A stretch of DNA of 64,000 nucleotides. Source: Helicoverpa zea. Lineage: Eukaryota; Arthropoda; Insecta; Lepidoptera; Noctuidae. Location of the stretch: the NCBI RefSeq assembly GCF_022581195.2, contig NC_061474.1, positions 7,998,001-8,062,000 of the forward strand. Direction: 5' to 3'. Shown in pieces: positions 35,583 to 48,190 of this stretch; position 1 is the first letter of the stretch, and each line of letters begins with the position of its first letter. The position numbers were made by a program, and so were the translations under genes. Below the pieces are notes generated by a model. It did not search any database. It had not been told where the DNA came from and saw nothing but the letters and a program-made list of their open reading frames with translations.

Positions 35583-37197
35583 ACTTGTCAGCTTAATTAT
35601 ATTAATTAAAGTAAAAATACCCTGACCATGAGAAACATTTTTGCCAATGAACCTCATATGCTAATATTGATCGGAATTTTACCATAACGCACATAAGGTC
35701 AAAGTTTATAAACGAATAAAGTTGGAACTTTAATTTATTACGCAACAAACTGTTGCTCTAGCAAAACTTATGACTTTAATAAATTAGATTATTTATTGCC
35801 AATATTTAATAACTTAATACGTAATTTGATACACACATTCCATATTTTAGACCCTCTTTTAAAATATGCATGATTATTTTGGAGGAAACCAGACAATTTC
35901 GGTTCATATAACATAGAATTTTACGATGTGATATAGTTTTACTAAAACTACGTTTTTAGGTCTAGATAAATCGGTAACTAAATATCCTTAACCCCTTGTA
36001 AATTTCTTTGACAAAGGAAGGATACAAGACACCGCAAAGTAGTCCAAGAGAAAAAAAAAGTTTGTAATAAAATAAAGTACAAGGGTCTATAGTCTTATCA
36101 CAATTTTAAATATTTTTTTTAAAGCTTTTGCCAGTATTCCGTAAGAACTGCTCCGCGCACTCCGGTAAAAAAGTCAAGGAAGGTATAAATGAGCTACCTA
36201 ATTACTGAAAGAGTAAATTAAATCGAACCAGTAGGTAGTTCATAGTGCTTTTAAACAAACAAACAAACTGTTCAGCTGAATAATAATAGATACGGCAAGA
36301 AATTGTCATATTTAACCCTAATATACCTACGACCTTAAAACGCAAACCCCTACTTTGTAAAAATACCTCAAACCACGTAAGTAACGTGACTACACCCTTT
36401 TAATCCTAAATAATGATAGGAATACTTTTACAAAGAGATAATTTATAGGTGAAGCCATTTAGAAAAATGGCCGGCCCACCCTAACAAAGTGCCGTCGAAG
36501 TTTTAATCAATTCCGTCAAAGTTTTTGGACCAAATAAATACGTAACGGCTTTTTTTCTTTTTTGCAATTTGGGGCACTTAATCTTGTAGAGTATGCGAGG
36601 TTGTTTCCTATAGCAATAGATCTTACGACCGTATATTGAAACGCCACTGCGTGACTGCTCAAACGTCATTTTAGACTTACGTTTACTGCGACAAAAATAC
36701 TTTCAGTGGAACTTACAGTTAATTAATGATTTAAGTATTGAGTATTGTTTAATATACCTACAAAATAGTAACTTTTCCTCACAATTTCACCAGCATCCCG
36801 TAAGCACTACTTCAAGCATCTTTCCAAACCAAATTTCTTCTCAATCGAAATCGTTCTTTTAGTTTGAGAACCTAAATAAAATCTAGTAATCGGAATAAAA
36901 TACTAAGATTACGTAAATCTTGTAGAACTTTCTGGAAGAATTTTATTCCCATTTCACTAAAAACTAATGACTGAGCCAGGAATCTGATAAAGTCAATCAA
37001 TGTGCTAAGAATACCCTTTTCATCTAGACTGAGAAATGACAGATATTAAGTGACCTTCTGCAAGTTTAAATTACTTTCTAAATTCGTAAAGTTGGTTCAG
37101 TTTGACAGTTAAAAGGATTAAACATTTAAATTATATGAAATTTCTTTAATAACTTTGTTCTGATGAAATTTTCTTTTTAGTTACCTATCTGTTTGTT
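35583..37197. other. No gene recognised
   Basis: AT-rich sequence without supported exon or element. Confidence 0.5.
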
Positions 37198-37350
37198 TCG
37201 GTTTCACCTGTATACAGTGGAAACTACTTCACGCACCAGGATAAAAAGTAGCCTATTAATTTCCTTCGTAAATGGGCTATGTAACACTGAAATTATTTTT
37301 AGAATCGGTGCAGCAGTTTCCGAGATAAGCACGTTCAAACAGACAAACAT
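37198..37350 (-). repeat. Dispersed-repeat copy, reverse
   Basis: tcggtttcacctgtatacag, tggaaactacttcacgcacc, aggataaaaagtagcctatt, aatgggctatgtaacactga and agcacgttcaaacagac give the long version of the family at 110-212 and 9711-9835. The 61-codon plus frame here is spurious. Confidence 0.75.
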
Positions 37351-38713
37351 TAGAATCTATGTTACCGCTCAGCTGTAATCAGCCTAATTTTTTCTTGTAG
37401 GCCCGATAGCAAATAAGGTCCATAAACAGATAAATTTACAGCTTCATCTTACATGTAAATGTCACTAAGCCAAAAACCTGATTTCAAATACCTACAAAAT
37501 TATTCAAAACGTATCTAGCCACCATTGCTCCATTTCCAGCGTCAACACATTTTCCGATTTGCGTCAGAAATATCGTCTGACATCGCAGAAATCTGATCTA
37601 CTTTCCGAGTCTGACAAAAAATGGATATCCTGACATGGCTCGAAGTGCAAATCTGATACAAATTCTATGTTTGTCGGGTAAACTGTGGATAAGGTATCGG
37701 AGTTATCTCTCTTCTGTGTTCATAAAGTTACAAAACTTATTTTTAGAAGAAATAACATAGACGTTGTGTTAGTATAGGGGAACATTGCGGATTTAGGAAT
37801 GTAGGTAATTTTCTTTGGCAGAAGGTAAAATACACATAGGTATAGCTAAAATATTATACAAACCATCAGAAAGGATCAAAAAAATTCAAATAATGATGTT
37901 ATTGTTATCCGTCAAGTGTTAATATGACACTGACTCATTTAATAAATTTGCATTTAATAAAACAGTAAATATTATTGCATATTAAATTCAAAAAAAATTT
38001 TCACAAAAAACAACTTTGTCAAAATAAACGAGACATGTTTTGACATTGTTAATATCTCGTACGTTTTGCATGTTTGTTTATTTTACGCCTGTACGTGCGT
38101 ATTCAGTACTTTTTCACATATACTGCTTACTTAATGAGTAATGACTAATAAAACTTTCACAATAACGATTTATCCGCGAGTAAACGCGCGACACATTCGT
38201 GGATAAAAGTGTCGCGTGGTTTCAGGTGTCATCTTTAATTCAGGTAGTTGTCAATTGTTTATTTTCAAACTATTATTGATCAGTTCAATTGTTCTACCAT
38301 GATCATATCACACCCAGTAATAAACATTTATGGCCCAAGTACTCTGACAGCATAAACTTCAGTTTTCTGAAAAGAACTGATTAATATGAATTTTTACGTT
38401 CAAAGAAAGCAAAGAGTTGTTTCAAGAAAGATTGTTATGTTGTCAGTGAACTTCGGCTTAATCGTGCAGGCAAACAGGATTTTTAACATATACTTACATA
38501 ATTATGTTAGCACAAAAATAGTAAAGAATTTCATTACCAAAAAATATCATCAGATGTAATAATCGTATCATTCAAAAGAATGAAACATAACCGTATTTTT
38601 GTCCAAAAAGACTCCATTTATTTCCGTCCTATTTTCCCGAGTTGGGCTTAATCTATTGTTCTGTATGCTAATCATTTTCGCTCAAGTCTGTCCTGTAATG
38701 GAACTTTTACTTT
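37351..38713. other. No gene recognised
   Basis: AT-rich; no supported feature. Confidence 0.5.
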
Positions 38714-39100
38714 GGAGTACCCGCAGACACCCGACTAAAAAGTCGGCCGACAGTTGCCCCGTTGGTAGCAACTTGGTAACGGCTTGTTTTTATAGAAAAT
38801 CTTTAGCCCAATCAAAGTTTTCAGTCTTTTCCCAGCTATGTTGGGATCGGCTTCCAGTCTCACCCAATGCAGCTAAGCACCAGTGCTTTACAAGGAGCGA
38901 CTGCCTATCTGACCTCTTCAACCAAGTTACCCGGGAAACCCAGTACCTCTTGGTAAGACTGGTATCAGACATACTGGTAAAGATTTCAGGCCGTCTAATA
39001 CCGGCTAAATACCTGATCTTTGTAACGTGGGTACCATTCATCTACATACTGATTTATAAGCCCAAACAAAGTATCGGCCGACTAAAAATTTGCAGTGTGC
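38714..39100 (-). mobile_element. MITE of the 'agtcggccgatagtt' family with nested short retroelement
   Basis: The left end has ccgactaaaaagtcggccga, cagttg; the right end gtatcggccgactaaaaatt, tgcagtgtgc. The ends form an imperfect inverted repeat around AGTCGGCCGA. In reverse it matches 42133-42536 and 61668-61857. It is split by the short retroelement at 38825-38978. The 170-codon plus frame at 38599-39111 runs straight across both elements and is not a gene. Confidence 0.8.
38825..38978 (-). mobile_element. Short retroelement nested in the MITE
   Basis: Plus-strand blocks: ttttcccagctatgttggga, tcggcttccagtctcaccca, gctttacaaggagcgactgc, ccaagttacccgggaaaccc, ttggtaagactggtatcag. It is flanked by aaagttttcag (38814-38824) and aaagatttcag (38979-38989), a likely 11-bp target duplication with one difference. 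Confidence 0.85.
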
Positions 39101-42100
39101 ACTTACTTTAATGTTTTGCGCCTAACTTGGTCTGGTCTGGAATTATAAGTTGTTCCTTATTGTTTCTTTTTAATTGACCAACTTTAGGTTTATTGTTTTG
39201 GTACTTAATTTAAGTGATTTATAACCTTCTAGTTATCGTTTCATTCCTGGTTATTATTGTGAATAAGTAACTGTGGGGTATATTTTTTATGAGACTTAAT
39301 TTTAATAAAATAGCTACAGAGATCAGGCAGAGAGACGCACCATATGAAACACTGGTACCTTCTACAGACAGTCTAGTTAAGCTGGAAGTAGGAGTTAAAG
39401 TTGAAAAAATTAATTACACCCGAATGTTTGTAACAGGTCAACAAATGTATACTTTGTAATTTCTGGAAAAGATATATTTTTTGCTTTCTATAATCTAGTT
39501 TATTTTGACAGAACGGAAACAAGTTGGCCCTTATCCCATTTTGTTATTTGTGATCGTAATCTCATAAATACCTCTAAGAATATAATAGTATGCCTAGATC
39601 AGTACCTACATTTTCAAAGGCAGCTTGTTTTAACCATAGGACAAATACTGCAACCACAAACCAACCATAAATCAACTCGGTAAACGTTCCTTAGTACAAA
39701 TTGCACTAACCGCGTCATCTGGTTAAGACACTGATTGAAACAAAAACATTTATCTGTATGATTGTTAACCAGCCGCTTAAGGATAACTTACTACAGATGG
39801 TTTATCTCACAAAAAGTGAGCTATGCAGGTATGTAAACACATGAGTATGACTTAATTTAACGGGTAGATATGTTTTGGTTCACCTCCACGGTGCAACACA
39901 CCCTTAGAAACAAATCAAATCGGACCAGTAGTCTCCGAGATTGACTAGCCCTGTCACCAATCAAAAACGTCTGGTACCTACATAATATTAGCTTAGAAAT
40001 ACAGATTATCTCAATAGTCCACAAAACCATCAGTAAATAGTGTTCATTCACAGCACCTACCTATTACTAGTTCTACAACGCCTCGGCCACATAAAACGAT
40101 CCGTTCAAGCGATTAGTATCAATTTTGTGTTCAATTGGCGCGATTTATAGTCGCCATTGCACTGCGCGTTGCTTCACCATCCGTTTCTAGGAACTCCATG
40201 ATTTTGGTGGGACAGTCCTGGTTCATTTTTTAATTTTTTTAATCAATATATAGGCAAGATCGGTTTTGGTTTTATAACAGGTTGTAAATAACATTATACA
40301 ACTAGTTTCTTAGAGTTTTCTATGATATTTTGTGTGGCAATTATAATATTTTGTGAGGTTGGTGTCAAAAAATTATACAGAAAGATAAAGTATTTGCTTT
40401 ATTGCACACTAAATAAAGAATCAATATATAAACTGTAGGTAAACAGGTTTAAGACAACAATAGTTTTCAAACTAAACATAGAACAATTATTAATTAATAT
40501 CTGATATTTAGTGCCTGAAAATAGGTCACATATAAGGCTTTACCTATAAACTTTTAATGTCTTGTTTGTGCCAATGTAGGTATTTACGATTTAGATAATA
40601 TTAATAACATCTTGTTTTGGTATTGTCAAATGATATTATGGTATTGCTGAGTAAACGCTTCTTTGATACATAGATTTTTTAAGTTGCAAAGTAAGAAAAT
40701 TAAATTTATTTTATATCTATTTCAAAAATAGCATCATGTTTCTGGCTTTAGGAATCTATAAAGAATGCTGAACCTGTATTTTGTTCTCACTGACAGTTAT
40801 TACTATAAAAAAAAACAATCATGTTAACAAAAATAGGTTTATGAGTTTGTGTATATTTGTTTGATGTCGGTCGAATTATTTTGTTTGTCAGGGATTTTAG
40901 TTTTTTAGCAAAACGACCTCAGTCATAAAAACAATACATATATTACCTAAGGTCTTAACTGTATTTGCCTATCCTAAAAAATAAATAACGAAGATACCTC
41001 AAAAACCTCTTTGAATTATTGTTCTAGAAGTTCTCACGTGAAATTACAATGATATTTTCCATGCGACAGATAAAGAAAAAAAAACATCTAAAATATTTCA
41101 ACAAACCTGCTTTGATATCAAATAAATAATAAAGCGTAAATACCATCATAACACATCAGAGATAATATGTTTATTACCAATAAATACACAGTCGGCCAAT
41201 CTCATAAACTTCAGTTTCCGCCGAACCCAAATTCTCGGTCAACTCATAATGAAACCAAAATGACGTGTAAATCAGTCAAATTGGAAGAAAGTACATGAAA
41301 AATTGTACTTTGGCAAAGTTCCAAATCACTAAATAACATTTCCGTGGGCCGTCTAAGTGTAATGCACTGAAATCTTTTATTTTCTTAACCAAAGTCCGTC
41401 ATAATGGTAAAAAGTATAATAATTCTTACACTGCTCATGATTTTAGATAGCCAGTTAATAGTAATATGTAGATAGAAATAAATTAATCTTAAAAGGGGTT
41501 TTGACGTCATCGGAAGTTGTAAAGATTCAGCAACATCAAATAGTAAATGATTACTGAGAAATAAGTGACAAACAATATTTTTTCTGCTCATAAACTAGAA
41601 AATCTAGGTGGTCTACACTAATTCTATCAATTGAAGTCGTTAATTTATTCGCCACATCACAGAAAACCATATTTTTTAGGCTTGTTATTTTGTCTTGTAG
41701 ATAATTTGTTACTCATTTATTTTCGTTTTACACAACTAAATACCTTATTTTTGTATAAAATTCTTTTTATTCCTGTTATTTTCTGATATCGATGTGTTAA
41801 TGAAAGCAAAAAAATCTGAAAATAAATTTCCAGCCTTAAGCATTTCCAAACCCAACCATTTAAAAGCCTGAATTTCTTTTAGGTCTATTGAACCTTAAAC
41901 AGATTAAAAGACAGTAAATTCACAAGAAATAAACCTTTTCAAGTTTTATATAAAACGCAAAGAAGAACCAAAGATGATTGGTTCAATCGTTAACAACAAA
42001 AAAATATATCACAAAACGCGCTTGACGTTTCTAAACTTGAATGGACCTTGTAATCCAACCTCAAATGTAAAGAATCTTTTCCTAGCAAAAAGGTTACATG

Positions 42101-42132
42101 TTGACAAATACATATTACGAAGAACAACTTCT
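39101..42132. other. No gene recognised
   Basis: Three kilobases of AT-rich sequence. Near 39888-39935 a scrap (aaatcggaccagtagtctcc, gagattgac) belongs to the 9711-9835 repeat family. A short GC-richer patch at 40130-40210 shows no convincing exon. Confidence 0.45.
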
Positions 42133-42536
42133 AAGAGTCCAGAGCACACTACAAACTTTTAGTCGGCCGATAGTTGGTTTGGGCTCATCGATCAGTATGG
42201 AGATGAATGACTGTACTCACATTACATATATTAGATTTAGCCGGTATCAGACCGATTGAAAACTTTAATAGGAATCAAGATTTTCTTTGAAAAATATTTT
42301 TGCTAACCATCGCATCAACTGTCGGAAGCCAGTAAGTCCGACACCCGTCTGACCAAGGGATATTGAGTTGCCCGGGTAACAGGGTTGAGAAGGTTAGACA
42401 GGCAGTAGCTACTTGTAAAACACTGGTACTCAGCTGCATTGGGTGAGACTGGAAGCTGACCCCAACATAGTTGGGAAAAGGGTCGGAAGATGATCGGGTC
42501 AACTATCGGCCGATTGTTTAGTCTTTAGTATGCGGA
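42133..42536 (+). mobile_element. Second 'agtcggccgatagtt' MITE, also with nested short retroelement
   Basis: Begins agagtccagagcacactaca, aacttttagtcggccgatag, ttggtttgggctcat; continues tagccggtatcagaccgatt, gaaaactttaataggaatca; and after the insert resumes gggtcaactatcggccgatt and gtatgcgga. The insert lies nearer the right end than in the 38.7-kb copy, so the two nestings are independent. Confidence 0.8.
42326..42494 (+). mobile_element. Short retroelement nested in the second MITE
   Basis: aagccagtaagtccgacac, gggatattgagttgcccggg, taacagggttgagaaggtta, cactggtactcagctgcatt, aacatagttgggaaaagggt, then the tail cggaagatgat. Flanks cgcatcaactgtcgg (42311-42325) and cgggtcaactatcgg (42495-42509) agree at 12 of 15 positions and look like an aged target duplication. 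Confidence 0.85.
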
Positions 42537-43225
42537 GATCCTAAGGGATAAGCGTTCCTTTTTTTTGGGATCCCTCAAACCTTTTAGCGTCTGCCCCCAT
42601 TTTGCTGAAGATTTTTGCGTTCTATAATTTACGATCAGATTCTAAGCTATTCAAGGCACGTAAAGTGGTTTTAACGTTTTAAGGCTATTTTAATATTTAT
42701 TCATAACGGATATCGTTTACATATTCTATCTAGCTTCTTTTATTTTTCCGCTCCAAAAATTTCAAAAAATTTCCAAAAGTTTTCTAAGTATCTAGATTTT
42801 TTTTGTAAAAAATATTTTGTGAGGATATATTCGCTGCTTTTGAAATCCCTGACATTATGTGCTAATGATATTTTTTTTAATAAAATTTAGCTAGCTAAAT
42901 ATACCTCTTGTATAATCAAAGCAACATCACCATTTTTTTTCAGGACTGTCCTCACTCTTTTAGCAACATGGTCACCGTGTAACAACACATTATAGAACAT
43001 TTGTTTCGGGATATCTTAATGAAGACATATGAAGGGGTCTGAGGTTTTGTGTCCCAACCCGGTGACCTGCCGACAGATTTGTCCACGTATGTATCATAAA
43101 TTATTGTTATAATTCTATTTGGGAGGTTAGCGTAGTTGGGGATTTTTCCTTCCTTGAATTTCTTTAAGTCTTTACTATGATATTTATTTAGTCTAGATAC
43201 TAATATAACAGAGGAAAAATGTTTG
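42537..43225. other. No gene recognised
   Basis: AT-rich with several T runs; nothing supported. Confidence 0.5.
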
Positions 43226-43382
43226 GCTTGTTTCTACCCTGAAGTGTCCGAAAGCACTGATCCGATTTCAAAAATTATTTCACTGTTAGAAAGCTACACT
43301 CATCTCGAGTAACATATGTAGGTTATATTTTATCCCGGTAGGGGCAGTACCTAGTTCCCATGGTATGCGAGAAAACAGCTAG
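43226..43382 (+). repeat. Dispersed repeat copy ('ccgatttcaaaaattatttc')
   Basis: gatccgatttcaaaaattat, ttcactgttagaaagctaca, aggttatattttatcccggt, aggggcagt and agttcccatgg. Parallels 3733-3862. Confidence 0.7.
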
Positions 43383-43439
43383 TAAGAATATAATTTTAGA
43401 TATGTAACTATCCGATATTGTGAGCTATGATTTTCACAC

Positions 43440-43625
43440 AGATATTGGTCACTCGACTGAATATGAGGCTCGCAAGTTCAATTTCCGGGTCAGGTACATA
43501 GTAATTGGGTTTCCCAAGTGACATTTAATGGAACCAGGAATCTCAATTCTGCCCGAATAATGGCAAGTTGTGCCCTCAATTACTTCTTAGATACAGCTAG
43601 AAACATGGGGTGTCATTAGGTACAA
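43440..43625 (+). mobile_element. tRNA-derived SINE copy (decayed)
   Basis: tcgcaagttcaatttccggg at about 43470 contains a B-box-like GTTCAATTTCC. It is followed by tcaggtacatagtaattggg, aaccaggaatctcaattctg, cccgaataatggcaagttgt and gccctcaattac. This order matches a moth SINE with a tRNA-like head as I remember it. The A box is not clear and no target duplication was identified. Confidence 0.6.
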
Positions 43626-44027
43626 AAAGGTAAACATACGACTGACACGGTGCTTAAAAAAATAATGCAAAACTCTAATAAACATTTGTCACAAACTTTT
43701 GATTTACTTTTTGCAAAAGTATTTAGCAACTATTTCACTTTCCATATCCCACAGTCCATACACCTCTGTTGGTTCTTTCGAGGACTTCAAAAACTAGCGT
43801 TTTATGTAAAAGAAAGATAATCTCTGAGACCCTTTGAGGAAACCAGCGTCATGTTTTATGTAAAAGAAAGCTAATCCAAAAATTATACGCATAAAATGTT
43901 TGACACGTACCCAAAGGCTTCTAACAAAATCTTTGTCACACGTGTTCTTCTTATAAAACGAATCCACACTTAGGTCATTGACAGTCACCATGTTACTTTT
44001 AGAGCTCTTCATGTACCAAGGCAGCGG

Positions 44028-44060
44028 TAACTCTTTCGAACAATCCTGCAGCCCCAGAAA
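44028..44060 (-). repeat. Head fragment of the 4730-4920 SINE family
   Basis: ctctttcgaacaatcctgca and gccccag are the reverse complement of the ggggctgcgggattgttcg and aaagag words at 4757-4783. Confidence 0.6.
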
Positions 44061-44145
44061 GCTTCGGCACTAATGAGATCCACTGTGGTTTGCTGACACT
44101 CTTTGTGGAGCATGTGAAATAACGTGAGCCGTCGACACGTCCTTA

Positions 44146-44328
44146 GGGTCAATTCCCACTGAAAGAGCAGCGGCCGGCAGCGGCCGTAAGAGCACGGAAA
44201 ATGTAAGAGCGCGGCGCGGTGCGGCGCCACGCGGCGCCGCGCGGCCCGCCGCGCTCGCGCTCAATCCCTTGCAATTACAGCCGCTGCCGGCCGCTGCCGG
44301 CCGCTGCTCTTTCAGTGGGAATTGACCC
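44146..44328. mobile_element. GC-rich MITE, 41-bp perfect inverted ends, TTA flanks
   Basis: Bases 44146-44186 and 44288-44328 are exact reverse complements, starting GGGTCAATTCCCACTGAAAG. TTA flanks the element at 44143-44145 and 44329-44331, the same flank as the element at 3957-4368. The core is rich in GCGGC words. The open frames of up to 130 codons across this region on both strands come from its composition. Confidence 0.9.
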
Positions 44329-44331
44329 TTA

Positions 44332-45089
44332 CTTCTTTTACGGTCGATTCCGATATTGTATCTATCTATCGTTTTGCTTACTAGAGATAGGAAAAATAGC
44401 CGCGAAACGCTTCGAGAAAAGGATGATACGTGCCCGTTTTGCTCGAGTCTTGGCTGGGGCACTACCGTATCCCCAGATTTGAATTGTTATTTACTTGTAC
44501 GGGGCTAATGTCAAAATTCTTTCTCTAGAAGTCAAATCAACAGATACCTATATAGATTATTAGGAAAGGCTGTTAGAGGAAAGACGGTGAGCCATCCAAA
44601 ACTCACCGCTCACAGACAGGTCATTGAACTCAGATTACATAAGCTTCATATAGGTACCATGTAATCCAGCACTTCATCATAATCGTTAGTTGAAGCATCT
44701 ATCATAAAAGATTATTATATCATCCTTCGCTAAACATATTGCAAATTTTAGTGTAAGTAGATGTAGGATTCTCTCATGTTATGCGTGTATGATACATTTT
44801 GTAAGCCTGTAATGTTTTAGAGATGGAATATAATACCTTTATGCGGATATGAGACCCTAGTACCTCATGATATTGTTTACCTAAGTAATGAGGGTTCAGT
44901 TTTAAAGGCTTCTTTGAATCATTCCTCCAGAGGTATATTGCAATTTTACACTGCTTCTATTTTAATTCATAGTTAAAAATATGTTTTTTTTTTTTGTACA
45001 TGGAAGTAAACTAAAAATCCCTTTAAAATGGAGCCCATTCAAACATCGTAACAGATAGGTATAACATTGCACCTTTTTTATACGGGAAG
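44332..45089. other. No gene recognised
   Basis: AT-rich spacer; nothing supported. Confidence 0.5.
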
Positions 45090-45210
45090 ATAACACCTCC
45101 CGCTGTGGGTGCAGTTGGAGGAACTGTCAGTGTTTTACTGACTAAAAAACTTATCTTTGTTCCTCATTGATCCCCTTCTAGAGCCCCGGTAACTCTTTTG
45201 AACGCTCCTA
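45090..45210 (-). mobile_element. Decayed SINE copy, family of 4730-4920
   Basis: cacctcccgctgtgggtgca, actgtcagtgttttactgac, taaaaaact, gagccccggtaactcttttg and aacgctcc are reverse complements, with changes, of the SINE tail, middle and head in that order. Confidence 0.75.
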
Positions 45211-46199
45211 CCTTGATTCATCGCAACTAGGTGTATGAACACTCCACCGCCAAAGCAGTGATTTTGTCTACAAGTCCGCCAGTAAATAAGCCTTTCCATG
45301 GTGCAGTAATAACATTATTGGCACTCAGAACTTGACAACTACGCTAATTACCACATAGCTATATACAACATTCTTATTGCACTATTAATTGCTACTAAAT
45401 TGCCGCTCAAATTATGTATTTACTTATTTAATGACTCAGTACTTTACTATGTAGTTAGTTACGTTTGAGGCGTCTTGTACAGTAGCGTTTTTCATAGAGA
45501 TGACGATTCGCGGGTAATGTCAGAATTAGTTCTGTATCAAAGTATCAAAAATACGTGGGATACAGGTAAGGAATAACATCTCATTTCATCCCCTAGTTAA
45601 TAAAAAACACAAAAATGTATGGTCATTCCTTTCTTATTCCTCAGTATAACTTTAATCCGTGTTTATTAAGGAGAGGGAGTTTTCAGAACATTTTTCATAG
45701 AAAATCGTGTCTAATTTGTGCTCACTAGATGATCAAAAATTTACAGAGATGGGATCCTAATTTTACATAAGTACAAACTTTTTTACCGATTTAAAAAAAC
45801 GCAGATGCGTATCAAGCCTTATCTTATATTAAGTACTCTTTCACTGCAACGCTGGCATAAAAAACCGATGTCTTTACTGAAAGATAAGACGAGGAAATGT
45901 GATAAACGCGCCCTACGTGACTCTGGGTACTATCGCTAAGCTATACATGGGATATGCACCTTGCGACGCATGCTCAATTATTTTACTTGCTACTATGAAG
46001 TGGGACAGTGGTATCTTTAAGTAGGAAATAATTCCTTAGAAAGCAAGTTACGTCGGTAAATATTCGAAGTCTAGTTTGAAGATGAATGATATATTTTATT
46101 TTGATAAAAAATTTAAAAATATAATTTATAAAGAGGGAAGTTTATTTTTTCTTAAAATACCTAAAGTAGTATGAAAACAATAAAATAGTGATAAAACTT
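45211..46199. other. No gene recognised
   Basis: AT-rich; nothing supported. Confidence 0.5.
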
Positions 46200-46392
46200 A
46201 CATCCTACTTATATTATAAATGTGAAAGTTTGTGAGAATGTATGGATGTATGTTTGTTATTCAATCACGCAAAAACGGCTGGACCGATTTGATTGAAATT
46301 TGGTATGTAGATAGATGATACCCTGGATTAACACAAAGGCTACTTTTTATCAACACACCACGCGGGCGAAGCCGCTGGCGGAAGCAAGTATA
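46200..46392 (+). repeat. Dispersed repeat 'catcctacttatattataaatgtgaaagtttg...'
   Basis: tcctacttatattataaatg, tgaaagtttgtgagaatgta, cgcaaaaacggctggaccga, tttgattgaaatttggtatg, tagatagatgataccctgga, aggctactttttatcaac, gcgggcgaagccgctggcgg. A well-preserved copy of a repeat that is frequent in moths as I recall; noncoding. Confidence 0.8.
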
Positions 46393-47875
46393 CATATAAA
46401 CTTAGATGAAAATGGAAGCCACTATGCTTCTCATACAAGTCATACATAAAATATACATTATGTAAAGTTACAATATTTTTGTCTCTGCTGTCATCGAACA
46501 ACTGTTACAAAAACCTATGACAACTTTTTCCATATCATAAATATCATTAATATACTTTATCCATCATCTTTAACAGAACCAACGACAGTCCCTCCATAAT
46601 ACAGAACATTATAGTCAATTTATAACTATTTATACTTATGTAACATTAATTAATTTTATTTTAACACATTATTAAGATATATGAAGTGTGTGGGTTAAAA
46701 AAGATTCATTAACTGAAGTGATTAACGTAGTGCGTTTTCTGAAATGTAGGTTAGAAATGGGAATAGGGATGAGTAAAAAAAAATAATTTACTTTATTTAT
46801 GACACTTGGTATGTGTGGAACTTTTTTGTACTTTACTCGAAGAAAGCAGTACATTATTAAGTGGAAGTTTAAGTAAGTATATTATTATCTACTTTGAAAT
46901 GAACTTAATCGATCTATATATTATTCAACGTAAAAACAGAATGTCAACATTAATTACCTACTTATTACCTATGTATAATAAGACATACAATTAAGTTCCA
47001 AATGTTATGAGGCTATTAAAGTATGAGTTATTACGTTCTTTAAATTGATTTATGCTTCTCTTGTGTAATTAAAAAAATACTTCAATACTGAATCTCACCA
47101 CTATTTAGAAGAAAAAACTATCAGAAGTCAAAATTAATCGTGTCTAAGGGTTCATAACTTATTAAGGTCATTCGTATGTAAGAAAAGGGACTCTTTTAAT
47201 TAACCTACTTGCTCAGTTACGTACGTTGCTAATCTGTGGTTACTAGCGCGGGAAATAAGTGCCAAGCGTTTTTTCACATACAAACTTATACATACAGGTA
47301 GTTAGGTACTTGTGATATTTTATCACGAAAGGACATGTAAACGTAATTAATATTTTATGTCGTATTAAGTTACTACTTACTGAAATAGTTATTTTATCTT
47401 TGGATTGTAATAGAACATTGCAATAAATATTCAAAACAATATTTATTCCTTAATGTACTGGGTAAAGTAATTACTGACTAAAGTTTCATTTCATAAAAAG
47501 TGTGACAAAAAATAAACAATATAAAATACATTTTCAATAACATCATTTTGTCTACTTCGATCATCAATTTGTTGTTTTTAGAATAACAGTATCTTAAGAA
47601 AGAAATATCTTGTTTTAAACTTCTAAATCTTCATTAATTCGTTTGATATCCCAACGGATATAAAACAACATTAACTAAAATAATTTTTAATTACAAAATA
47701 ATATGTCACATCACACTCTTTGAAGATTTCCCATCGTGTCAATCGAAATGAATAAAACTGTCGCGAGAACCACTCATTACGAATCTATTCCAATAACCTA
47801 TTTAGACGGCATCAATTATTATTCGAAGCAAAAATAAAATTAAAACTAAACTATACTAATATAAGAAATACTTAC
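46393..47875. other. No gene recognised
   Basis: Very AT-rich, with short frames only. If 47876-48067 is a true first exon, this is part of its intron. Confidence 0.45.
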
Positions 47876-48067
47876 ACAAATCGAAATGTCGGTCATAAGT
47901 CGGAAGGCGCACTTTAACACAAATCTTAATAATACAAACACTGTTTTGACACTATTGTAAAATTATCTTGTCACTTTTATTTACGTGAAAACTTTCGCGC
48001 GAAACTTTGGTGAGAGCGACGTGGAGACAACTGCACTTGACGCTCGCAGCGCGAGAACTGGCCTACT
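47876..48067 (-). other. Possible first exon of an unidentified minus-strand gene
   Basis: On the minus strand an arthropod initiator-like TCAGT begins near 48069. It is followed by about 190 bases of GC-richer sequence ending at cgatttgt, then gtaagtattt, a near-ideal splice donor (GT at 47875-47874). Within it an ATG opens MTDISIC, in frame up to the donor. The composition is richer in CpG than the surrounding 10 kb. No downstream exon was recognised, so the gene's identity is unknown and the call rests on context only. The 60-codon plus frame at 47985-48167 covers the same CpG-rich patch. Confidence 0.3.
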
Positions 48068-48190
48068 GAATTTCCACACCCACGGAGTTTTCATTTGGAT
48101 CACGCGTCGAGGGCGGGAAAGCCGCGTTCGAGATTCGAATACAACATTGTCTATGACGCGTACGTAGGGCGAGAGCTAATTATTGGCTCA
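48068..48190 (-). promoter_or_regulatory. Candidate promoter-proximal CpG-rich patch
   Basis: Contains cacgcgtcgagggcgggaaa, gccgcgttcgag, gacgcgtacgtagggcgag and, on the minus strand, a CCAAT word near 48183. It lies immediately upstream of the possible first exon. No TATA box is evident at the expected distance. Confidence 0.25.

Noticed and set aside
38599..39111. 170-codon plus-strand open frame
   Set aside because: It crosses the boundaries of a MITE and a nested short retroelement, both defined by other copies, so it is accidental.
43470..43500. Considered as a tRNA gene because of the B-box-like word
   Set aside because: No cloverleaf or clear A box; the downstream blocks fit a SINE.
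44009..44482. Frames of 73-130 codons on both strands
   Set aside because: They run through the GC-rich MITE at 44146-44328 and have no domain.
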